This document shows, piece by piece, positions 35,669 through 45,800 of a stretch of DNA of 64,000 nt. Position 1 is the first letter of the stretch; each line of letters starts with the position of its first letter. The notes beneath the pieces were generated by a model. The model was not told the DNA's origin. It saw only the letters and a list, made by a program, of their open reading frames with translations, and did not search any database. Origin of the DNA: Schistosoma haematobium (taxonomy: Eukaryota; Platyhelminthes; Trematoda; Strigeidida; Schistosomatidae); the NCBI RefSeq assembly GCF_000699445.3, contig NC_067196.1, positions 45,537,806-45,601,805 of the forward strand, read 5' to 3'. The position numbers and the translations under genes are program-made.

Positions 35669-37244
35669 ATCGATAATTAATCGTGTAGATTGCATTTTCC
35701 GGGTCGGAAATGTCTGATATACTATCACTTCGGTAATAAGTACATGAATATTCTACTCCCTCTCATATTTTAATATTTCTATCCCAATGTCAAGTGCAGA
35801 TTTAGTGTAGTCAACTTCTTACATTTGGTTTAATAGCCAATAGTACTACTAGATTACTAAGATAAAAGCGGCGACCTAATGATTGACTTAACCACTAAGC
35901 TATCACTTCACTTAGAAGTATGCTCTCCCTCTGTAATCACACAGTCATGTTGACTCGCTTAAAAGAAGACTGTACCCACTCACATTTTAGTTCTTGATAC
36001 CTTACATATTATGACTAAGCCACTGTAGGACTTCGGAGGGAGAGCCTGGGTCTTCCATTGTATAACAACACGGTCACCAGAAATTGTCTTCAGAATTGGT
36101 TCTGATTCAAACAAATGCTTACAACCTAGATATATATTTCCCTCCAATTCGTATTGTACGATTTGAGTAGACAGTGATCCTTGTGTATCTCTCTACATTT
36201 GCGTAGTTATTAATAACGCTCGTACCATTTTAAGACGGTCTAAAGCGAGTAGCGTTCGGCCTTGGCCTTCTTTAATTGATTACTCAACTTTGGTATGAAC
36301 TAAGAATAGGAATGGCTGTTCAAACTTGCGTGTCTACCACCCATGCAGGCATATTTTGACGCACTTGCGTTAACTAGTTGGGATTGTCCAAGAGTGGTTT
36401 TATGTATGAAACACAAGTTAACTTGTATTGAACAACCGTCAATTTTGTGTAGCGCCTCTCTGCATGCCAGTTTTCCAGTCGGCACTTGAATCACATTTTC
36501 ACTCACTGATTGACAAAAGCCTCTTTAGTCAGTTAAGCGAATTCCTTAGCTTAATTGTTTCGGGACTAGTTTTTGCAAATATTTGATCAGATTCAGTGCA
36601 AACTTCATCTTTAGGCTCTGTTCTTAGCATATGAATTTCAAACAGCTCGCTCCTTTCATAAGCTTTGTCGTGCACGCGAAACCAATCATAATGTTACGTT
36701 GTCTATTAATCAACCGAACCTACTGATTCCATTGAACTATTCCCGTTGATACACTCAGAACATTAGCTTGACGTTAGCGTTCTTTCTTTTTTACTTCAAC
36801 GTGTATTTACCTGAGTCCAAAAAGTCATAGACTATATCAATTTCATCACTAAGAAGTAGAGTTCAGAAGCCCAAATTATATTTTTGGAGACGACGTAGTT
36901 TCGGTGACACCTTGTGACTCTTCGAATATAACAAGTTTATTTTGAACATGTGTACTTCAAAATAGTCATTTATATTGACTCTTAGAATTTTTCAAGCAGG
37001 GCTGTAGACGGAAACGCGAACTTGTGCATCATTATCGCTATATGTTAAGCAGGTGGTAAGAATAATTTTATATCACTTCTCCGTTTCCATCTGAATATTG
37101 CAAACTTAACGATCATGGTTATACGGACTACCATATTTGTGCAAGCTTTCGAAAAATGAATTTGGATAACATATCGTCACTTGCGTATTCATATTGAACT
37201 TTGATGGGGATAGCATCAAGAAATGCCCTTACATTGATATAGTA
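35669..37244. other. Non-coding DNA, no gene seen
   Basis: No motif-bearing open frame. The missing 5' exon or exons of SNRNP27 could lie here or farther upstream, but I could not identify them. Confidence 0.4.
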
Positions 37245-37670
37245 TTGATTTAATAGTTGGATTCATTAGTCGATGAAGGCCAGACTATCATTGAAAACCT
37301 GGAAGCACTGGACGGACGTTTCATCGCAGTATGGGACTCCTCAGCAGTGTGCACCCACGGTCCCGCACGTGGGACTCGAACCCAGGACATTAGATCTCGC
37401 GCACGAACGCTTAATGTCTAGACCACTGACGCGGCAACCAACGGTGTTAATGTGTAACTCTAACCAATCCACGATATTGCGCGACCGTCCACCAGTTTTC
37501 GGTGAGTAACCGCCTCACAACGAGAACGGTTGAACTCCACTGATCGCGGCTTCTCACTAGAACTCCAGGAAATACATCTTGAGGAGTCCCATACTAGGAC
37601 AAGTCGACCTTCCAATGTTTTCAGTGGTGGTCTAGCTTAAATCCACTCATGAATACAACTATTAAATTGA
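37245..37670. mobile_element. Hammerhead foldback element, copy D, with tRNA-like insert
   Basis: Inverted arms lie at 37245-37350 and about 37585-37670 (shared TTTAATAGTTG, ATTCAT, AAAACCTGG and CACTGG-type blocks). The tRNA-like insert is on the - strand at about 37358-37432: box A-like TGGTCTAGACATTAAG and box B GGTTCGAGTCCC. The left arm carries a hammerhead on the - strand. The right arm keeps only a damaged one. This is the longest copy of the family; 37440-37580 is unique to it. Confidence 0.72.
37305..37350 (-). ncRNA. Hammerhead ribozyme, partly weakened (copy D)
   Basis: On the - strand the core blocks CTGAGGA (37344-37338) and GAAAC (37322-37318) are intact, and the cleavage triplet is GTC with scission expected between 37311 and 37310. 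Stem I pairs ACACTG with CAGTGC with one terminal mismatch. Stem III ACGTCCGT has one mismatch. Stem II is reduced to about three pairs. It may retain low activity. Confidence 0.7.
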
Positions 37671-38004
37671 CATATTTATTGTAATCGGTCCTGATATTAT
37701 TTTGAAGCGCAAAATATCAAACTTTCAGACCCTCGATTCTAGTATTCTAATCCACAAGTAATTGAGTTTGGCGTGTTTTGTGTTTTCTCTAAGTAGGCCT
37801 TTTGCACTTACAAAGCTGTCCAGGCTCTACACCCCCTATCTCACTCTCTTATCGAAAAGACTGTGGTCACTCAAATTAAAGTCAGGAATCACTTTAAGTT
37901 CAACTGCCCTCTAAGACATTATATATTTCTATATAATTCTAGACAAATATAATCTGGAATATGGTCACATAACATATAATCTAGTGTTTTTCTTGTATCT
38001 ACAG

Positions 38005-38532
38005 ATTATGACAAACGCCCTCGATCAAGATCTCATGACCGATACAGGGATCGTAATGATAATTGTGAGCGTTCTCGTAAACACCGAGAAGACTACCATC
38101 GAAGAGATCGCGACCACGGATACGATTGTGATGAAAGAGATGTAGAAAGAAGCCGATACCGACATGAAAAAGAAAAACGCAGAGACCGTGATAGTCGACG
38201 AAGACATGAACAAAATCATAACGACGAAAGATGGAAGCGTCGTACACGCTCTAGGAGCCCCATGTCTACAGCTGAAACAGAAACCGTGGAGTATGAAGAG
38301 GGTAGGTTGTTCTTGAAGCTCCATCACCTTTTTAGCAGAACCAACTGAACCTGTAACCGAAGAGGAGGCAGGAATGATGCGCACTATGGGTTTCTGCAAT
38401 TTCGGCACAACAAAAGGAAAGCATGTTATTGGTAACAGTGTTTATGTGGCAAACATAGCAAAACAGCGAAAGTATCGTCAGTACATGAATCGTCGTGGAG
38501 GTTTCAATCGTCCGCTCGATCCAGTTGCTTAA
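38005..38532 (+). CDS. SNRNP27: SNRNP27 (U4/U6.U5 tri-snRNP 27 kDa protein), last two exons
   Basis: Exons at 38005-38301 and 38336-38532 are joined by a 34-base GT-AG intron and together give about 164 residues with stop TAA at 38530-38532. The first exon opens after TTGTATCTACAG with two bases of a split codon, so an earlier exon is missing from this model; I could not find it. The upstream part is an RS/RD/RE-rich low-complexity domain (many Arg-Ser, Arg-Asp and His-Arg steps). The C-terminal 55 residues are the conserved family block: MMRTMGFCNFGTTKGK, then KQRKYRQYMNRRGGFNRPLD ending in PVA. The protein is a component of the spliceosomal tri-snRNP in the nucleus. It is convergent with RPAP2. 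Confidence 0.92.
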
Positions 38533-38889
38533 ACATTATGATATTTGTATATATTCTCATAAAGCCTGTCAAAACGCACTCAACATAACGAGATGTATTG
38601 ATAGGAAGTATAACTCGTACATTTACAAAAATTGTAATGTGTATTTCACAAAGTAAGAAGGGCCAATTGCTGCGTAGGTATAATAGATGTATTTGTTGCG
38701 TTGCAAGGTGAAACACTTGCTAAGAATAAATCATACTTCGCTTTTCGGGCAAGTGTTATTTGAAAAAAAAAGGCAATCTAGCATTCGAAGCTCAACCAAC
38801 AATTTAAAAATACGCAATTACAAATAAGGCTAGATTCTTTTACAGAAATTGTTCATTTGATTTCGATCATTATGTAGAAACTATATCAA
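38533..38889 (+). other. SNRNP27 3' UTR and downstream spacer
   Basis: Contains the AATAAA listed separately. No other feature seen. Confidence 0.6.
38725..38730 (+). terminator. Poly(A) signal of SNRNP27
   Basis: AATAAA, 193 bases after the stop codon; the first canonical signal downstream. Confidence 0.6.
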
Positions 38890-39085
38890 GGATAAATTAA
38901 TATATTTGTAACATCACAATGAGTTATTTGTTCTCCGAAGAAGTGGCTTACACTGAGTCACGAAACATCAGAAAATCTAATTTCCCTGCTCATTGGGATA
39001 TTACAAATATATTAATTTATTTATAACAATCTACCCAAAGCTCAATTTATTCGAAACTACCAAGCCACACCTTGGCAAGGATACC
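38890..39085. repeat. Small foldback repeat, intact copy
   Basis: An inverted pair of about 30 bases (AAATTAATATATTTGTAAC and its inverse) at 38892-38923 and 38983-39016 encloses about 60 bases containing GAAGAAGTGGCTTACACTGA and CACGAAACATCAG. The unique-looking tail to 39085 (AAGCTCAATT-TATTCGAAA) also belongs to the repeat, because it recurs at 45850-45895. The second copy, split by an SR2-like insertion, is at 44765-45895. Confidence 0.6.
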
Positions 39086-39808
39086 TATATCAAGGATATT
39101 TGCTTCCCATAACACCGTTGAGACGTCAATTTTTTGTTGTGCTTACGTCTTTACCTTGCAAATCTTAAGTGAATCGATCTTAAGCATTATTTACAATTAA
39201 AATAATTTCTTCATATTCTACACTCTAACTGGGAAATTCGATCATCCCAAGAAGTGCAGTTTTCTAAGTAGTATAACATCTAGCATATCATCTGAATACG
39301 CAGTACTGTAGAATATTATAAGCATATTTTAAAATGATACTATTCTATAGATCTAAACAAAAAAGTAGTATAGGATTCATATAGTACTAAATGTGACAAT
39401 GAAATAGAGCGATTAACATTAGTGAAACATCTCAGTACTTTATTAGATCGTTACTAAAATCCATAAACGTTGGTCATTTTTGCAGCGCTAGTAATATCTT
39501 AATCTTTACAAAAATCTCTCATCACTTTCATTTAAATTATTTGTTGTACAAAAGTAATGAGCAGCACATGTACACGGAGAAAGTAATATTGGTTTGTGTT
39601 ATAAAATATTTACTATTTTACAACTGCATTAACCACCAAGTTCAGTGTTTGCCAATGTAGATCTTGACATATCAGTTTTTCCTCTAGCTAACATCCGTCA
39701 TAAAACGATGTGAATGTTTAGGGCCAAACATGAAGCTGTTGGCTACCAAAAAATCCAACATTTCGGAACAGGGATAAGTCCTTTGATGCATTAAGGTTCT
39801 GAAATAGA
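39086..39808. other. Convergent spacer between SNRNP27 and RPAP2
   Basis: Non-coding. On the - strand an AATAAA at 39444-39439 is a candidate poly(A) signal for RPAP2, about 365 bases past its stop. The RPAP2 3' UTR therefore probably occupies the upper part. Confidence 0.45.
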
Positions 39809-42800
39809 TTAGTCATCCGAATCATAACGGTACAGAGTCATCGCCTGGTTTATGATCTTATTTTTAAACAGTAACAAAGACGGTCCATTTATTGAATTTA
39901 GAAATCTAGTTATACATTCGTCATTTGTGAGTTGGGCCAAAGCAGGTTCTACGTTTGCCATGAGGAATAAGATCACTAAAGCCATTAATTGACTTTCGTT
40001 TTGGTTCATATGTACGTTCTTACTTGTAAGACTAAAAGAAAAAAAAGGAATATCGCTAATGAGTAGTGAAATTAGAAAGTGTCAAATTAGAAAAAATGTA
40101 ATTACGTTTTAAGTTTCCTAGACTTACGTAGTGCATGCCATCACCCAAAAGATGTCTTATTTTCGTGCAGTATCGTCTCAATAGAGAATTAATATCTTGA
40201 CAACGGAGTTCAGCTGAACCAGCCGACATAATGACAGGACATTTAATCATCGATATCTCATCATCACCGAATGACGAGATAAAAGTCAGCTACCAATGTT
40301 ACAAGTAATTAAACTGTGGCGACGAGATATGACTGCGAAAGCTGTACTACTAACTAAACAGAAATGTAACGGCATTAATCGTTGAATGATGCGGACTTTT
40401 ATTTCAGTGAAAAAATTCAAAATGGTCGCAAAACATCTATTCTAAGTAAGCCCTAATATTCTTCGAAACAAAGGAAGCTAGACCACCCAGCTTAGGAAAT
40501 GTGACACTAAAACCATCCACCTGAGTTGCGAATCCTCATCAATACAAAGACGATCTTTTGGTCGTGGGTGAAAGAAAATTTCTAAAGGATGTTTCTTCAG
40601 AAACGTAAATTTTATGAAAATAGTTACAGTAATTAGATTTATTCTTACTTCACGATATTGGGCAAAATTGAGTTATAAATCTTGATAAATTGAGAAACTT
40701 ACTTAAAATAAAGCACAGAATTTTCTAATCTTCTGTATACACAATGAATATTTATTTTTAAAGCATCTAATATTGGATGCATGCTAGAATCAAAAAAAGT
40801 AAATTGAGGTTTTTTTAATAAGTGAATACTAGGACAATCACTTAGTTCGCTGTTATGTATTATTTTATTAACTGCTTGATTCGAATTCTCCATGGAATTC
40901 TACGCTAAACGAAGTAATAATTTTGACTCACTCGAAGAATAAGGCACACTAGTATACAGTATTAGTAGAAGGTACTTATCGCTCACCGATAATTCGCTAG
41001 CTTAAACAAAAGCCAGCTAAGTAGAAAGACAATTATAAGCTACTGAAAACTTGGTAGATTGGGATTCCAACTCGTTCAAAAGACCAATTTAATTAACTCC
41101 GATGAAAGTAAACGGGACATCCCTAACCACATTAAACGTGACTAAGGGACTATTAGTATAAGTACTTTTACTCCAAACTTTACGTTCAGAATTTACTGCT
41201 CACATTGAAATGATATTACATTATTTGCACGCCATCATATAGGCTTGTACCACACGGGCTTAATGATTAGTTTCCTAAGTTTACGAATTACCTATTCAAA
41301 AATGACTGTCTACAAAAAAATTCATTAATTGTAGTTCCCTGTGAAAAATCTAGTTTGGTACACAGCAGGGAAAAATGCGCCCCACATACATTTCCACGGG
41401 AGTGTTGTGTATAACTAAATGATCATAAAAACCGCACCTAAAATAATTACTTCACCTTTTTTTGAGATCATCCAGTAGGATTTGTCTACGGAGAACTTCA
41501 GGAGAAACCGAATCAACAAGTGGTAGAACACAGGTAAGCGGATACTGGAAAAAACAAAACATAAAATAATCCTGTATTCTAATGGATAAAATACTGAGAT
41601 TTCTAGACAACTGTCTCATACAAATGGAAATACTCGATATTAAGATACAAATATGAGGTTGAAATAAAGAAATGCAAGTTCCTTATAATGAATACCAACT
41701 AATATAGACTGTATTTTACACACAGAAATCACAAGGCCTTAATCGTTAGGTCGTAGAGACCATTAGCAAATCTCAAGAGGCCTAAACCACTAGAATTAGG
41801 CTAGAAAGACACCGAGGATCACTAAACGTGCTACCAAAACATGTGGAGGAGAATCACAAAACAGGTTTATACACTGGTTAACAGTAATATTTTAGTGCAC
41901 ACCAAAATAAGATATGGGAATCACTAAAATAGGAAAAGGAGTCAAATTTTATCCTGTCGTAGTAATCAATATTTGAAAGACTGAAATATTTACTCTGTGA
42001 AAGTCGGAGCGCGGACAGACTGGTTAGTCACAATCAGTAAATCATTACATCCTATTTAGTTTCACAACGAAATTACTTTGTTAGTTGCGTCAAGGGAAAT
42101 ATTTTCCCTCACCTATCGACCATATCTAAAATAAAACTATAGCTTTGGACTAAAAGCACGTAACAGTTTGTTTACACATTATGTGGTAAGCATATATACT
42201 GAGGAATGATACTGTAATAGAAAGCAGATAAAAAGGCAACCAACTTACGTCAGAAAATTGAGTTTTCTCCCGGGTTTCTTCTTTTGATGATACATGTTTT
42301 AAGAAAAATTGCTGCAAAATTTTGCTATGTAACCCATCAACCGAAGTTGGTTCCTCAGATGTAAATGTATAGGTGGTGAGAATCACAAATGCTTTTTCAG
42401 TTAGCCACTCTTGTAAACGTTTTGAAAGTTTGTCGCATAGATTAGTAGAAACATTTTGGTTATCCAACAGTTGTTCGCAATCTGATGGAGACTTGAGATA
42501 CATTTCTGACTGATTATCATAAGATGTAACTGTAGATTCAACAGAGTCTAATGCATGTGGACAAATGTCACGAACTACGATGCTATTTTCATTATTTGTT
42601 CCAAGTGCCAGTTTCTCGAGCTCCTTACGTGAATATTCCAATGTACTACTTGACAAGTCAATAGATTCGGATTCAGTATTCACATTAAGTTCGTTTTCAA
42701 TACTTGAATCACTTTCAGATCCATTTAAGAGTAAACGATTCTGTACATCTAAAATCACTTTACCAACATGTCCTGGAACATTAGGAGGTAGCAAACTTAT

Positions 42801-45800
42801 GTGACATGGTTTTAAACTATCTGCTGAACGGCACCATGCTGGTTCTTTAGAAATCTGTTTGCGTATGTAACATGAAGCACGGTAACACCAGTCTGAGCAA
42901 AATGGCTACGATGAACAAAGTCAGTAGATTTAATTGGGAGTTTTAAAAATGAATAGCAATAAAAAGCTAATTAATATTTAGTGTCTACTAGATTACGAAC
43001 CTCCTTCTAAAACTAAGATTATGGAGACTGGGAAGTGCGGACATTCTCAAAACATTTACAAAAACAAAACCTATTTCTAGTGGTTAAGCACGACATAATT
43101 CATCAAGACTCATAGTCTATAAAATTCACACGTTTATGATAGACAGAGCTTTGAAGTTGTTATAACTGTGAAAATATGCTGCTGATTAAGGGGTAGCGAA
43201 TTATTGATCGGACCAAAGACGCGCAAACACGTAGAACGACCTAGGGTTCTGATTGGTCCTGCTTCCCTGTATAGGCCAGCCAGTTGAGTCCAGAACACAA
43301 GTCACACCCTCTGAGTTATAAATCATTATATTTCAAACATACTTTGTTTATATACCAGTCAAGCAGACCACAACGTACCATAAAATAGAGAATAACATTG
43401 TACAATAATGGCCAGTAGGAAAATGACACGTTAAACAAATATTGACCAATAAGATGATACCGTTTCATGTCCAAGGATAGCATTAGGCTTAACAGGATAA
43501 TTTTTGGGATATTTTCCTGAATATCCCAACACCTCCCTTTTTTGGAGATCCGGAGTTGATGTCCGGATTTTAAATTTTTCTCGCGTCTATCCTCCCCCTC
43601 GAAATAATGTTGGGTCCTCATATACCCAAGGAACAGTTAGTGTGACTCTATTTGAAGCATATTTCCCGCATTGAGTAGAGAGTCCACTAGAACTGACTAG
43701 ACGGTGAGGATCAGCGACAGTAGATATGAGGTCATTAGGGTTTGATTCTTGTGAAACATTTCCATCAGATCTCTTCAAAATTCCATTAGTGGATAATAGG
43801 TCACTAAAACAAACAGCATCTATCAAAATTGTATTAGATTTCTGACCATTATTTGATGTATGGGACACATTCTCTGGCAAAACAAGAGGATCTTTTCGTG
43901 AGCTGGATATGCTACTGTCTGTACATGCTGTTTCGGGGATGATGGAGTTTGACTCCATTACCGGGCATGTTTCTGGAATAGAAAGTACTGGACCACTGGG
44001 CGCATCATGGATGACTGTTTCGTTTGAAGTACAGTTCATCGAGGATTCATGGAGGCTGCCGTCATTTTCCAGCTCACTGTGTAATTGAGATATTAATCCA
44101 TCCACTTCCGTCGCGTCTTTATAGCATGAGTGATTTAGCAGCTGCGTGCGGAATTTGACTAATAACTCCAAATGTCGTTCAAAGAGCAGCTGTAATCGAT
44201 CGGAAGGGAGAGTCATTTTTTTCTTTGAATCAGCACCGTAAATGGAAATTAGCTGTATGAATAATGACCAATGTCGTTCAAGGACACTGATGACAATCTG
44301 GATACTGATTGGTTGAATAATTAGACTGGATTTCGTCCAATAACAGGATGACTTTGGATTGTGTCTTTTCTTCACCCCGTCGCCAATTGTTATAACGTGA
44401 AAATATCCCAAAAGAAGTACTGACCTCTGTAATACTATGCTTCACCTTAACCACTGGATCCGCCGTCAACGATGGATCCTGAAAACGTCATGTGGATGAG
44501 TATTTGATGTACTACGAATTCTGAACAATCTGGATCCTTTAACGTACGCCTTTGCTTCTATGTACATTGTTACACCAAAAATCACAACTGACTCGATAGT
44601 GTATGAGATATTGATTAACACAATAAGTTATCCCAGGATTCATGTACAATAATATCATGTTCGTTTTTCTAAAGTCAACAACAGGCTGCTTGAAAGGCGG
44701 TATTCTTGAACACATAAATCTGGTGATATAAGCTTATCAGGAATTAGTCATAGGTTCAGCAACAAAAGTAATGATAAATTCGTTATACCCCAGTCAATAG
44801 AAAAATGAACTTCTGATGTTTCGCACTGTATTGTAAATAACTTCTTCAGAAAAAACGACTCGGTTAGAAATAAGACCTTCTACTCTTTGGGATAACTGAG
44901 CCTGGAGGTTAGCGACCCATCCCGTAGAAAACTAACTCAATAAAAAAACTTTAACCAGAAAAAAACTATTTAAACTCTGTCCTGAGAGTCGGAATGTCCT
45001 CATTTAGAAGTTATGACGCCTCATGATGAAAGCCGAGTTCCTTCGGAGGTCACGATGCTGACACCCCTTCTAACTAACAAAACAACCATCTATTTAGGTA
45101 CATGGTATACTCGTACAATGTGGGGGACCGGGAGAGTCTTCCAAATTGCTGCACAAATGAAGAGATACAACCTAGATGTGCTTGGGATCAGTGAAACACG
45201 TTGGACGCAAGTTGTACAACAACGACTAGCTTCAGCCGAGCTTCTGTTATACTCCGGCCATCAAGAAGAAAATGTCCCACATACACAAGGAGTTGCATTG
45301 ATGCTGTCTAAACAAGCACAAAATGCACTTATAGGATGGGAATCTCATGGACCAAGGATCACCAAAACCTCCTTCAAAACAAAGAAAGAGGGCATTTCAA
45401 TGAACGTCATCCAATGCTATGCGCCTACCAACAACTACAATGAAGACGCTAAAGATCAATTCTACACTAGGCTGTAGTCAATCGTTGAGAAGTGTCCAAC
45501 AAAGGACTTGACCATTCTGATGGGAGATTTAAATGCCAAGGTTGGAATGGGCAACACCGGATATGAAGACATCATGGGACGACACGGACTGGGAGAAAGG
45601 GACGAAAATGGTGCGAGATTTGCAAACCTATGTGCCCTCAATAAACCGGTTATAGGTGGACGATGCAGAAAGTGACAACCAAGAGAGGAGCTGATATAGC
45701 CTAAGATAATCACGTACTGATCGCCAAAATGAAATTGAGACTCAAGAAACAGTGAACAACGGTGCGGACAATATAACAAATAAGTAAGTAAGTACTCTTT

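Larger units (their letters stand above)
43153..44418 (-). mobile_element. Non-autonomous LTR retroelement with shrunken 5' LTR
   Basis: On the - strand: target duplication ACTTC (plus-strand GAAGT at 44414-44418 and 43153-43157); a 5' LTR of only 26 bases at 44413-44388 that joins the LTR start (GGGATATT) directly to the LTR end (CGTTATAACA); a primer-site-like ATTGGCGACGGGGTG; an internal open frame; a purine tract at 43545-43532; and a 374-base 3' LTR at 43531-43158 starting TGTTGGGATATTC and ending AGTTATAACA. The whole is 1256 bases. Missing protease, RT and integrase mean it must have used another element's enzymes. It sits inside RPAP2 intron 2 in the same transcriptional direction. 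Confidence 0.82.

Noticed and set aside
37999..38408. Two open frames on the - strand, 82 and 127 codons
   Set aside because: Antisense of the RS-rich SNRNP27 exons; the composition mirrors the arginine/serine codons of the real gene.
40056..40250. 64-codon open frame on the - strand with a GTAAGT donor at its end, looking like an RPAP2 exon
   Set aside because: Exon 5 ends in a phase that this segment cannot continue without a stop, while joining exon 5 directly to the exon at 40031 gives the expected conserved C-terminal reading.
42565..42804. 79-codon open frame on the + strand
   Set aside because: Antisense shadow of RPAP2 exon 3.
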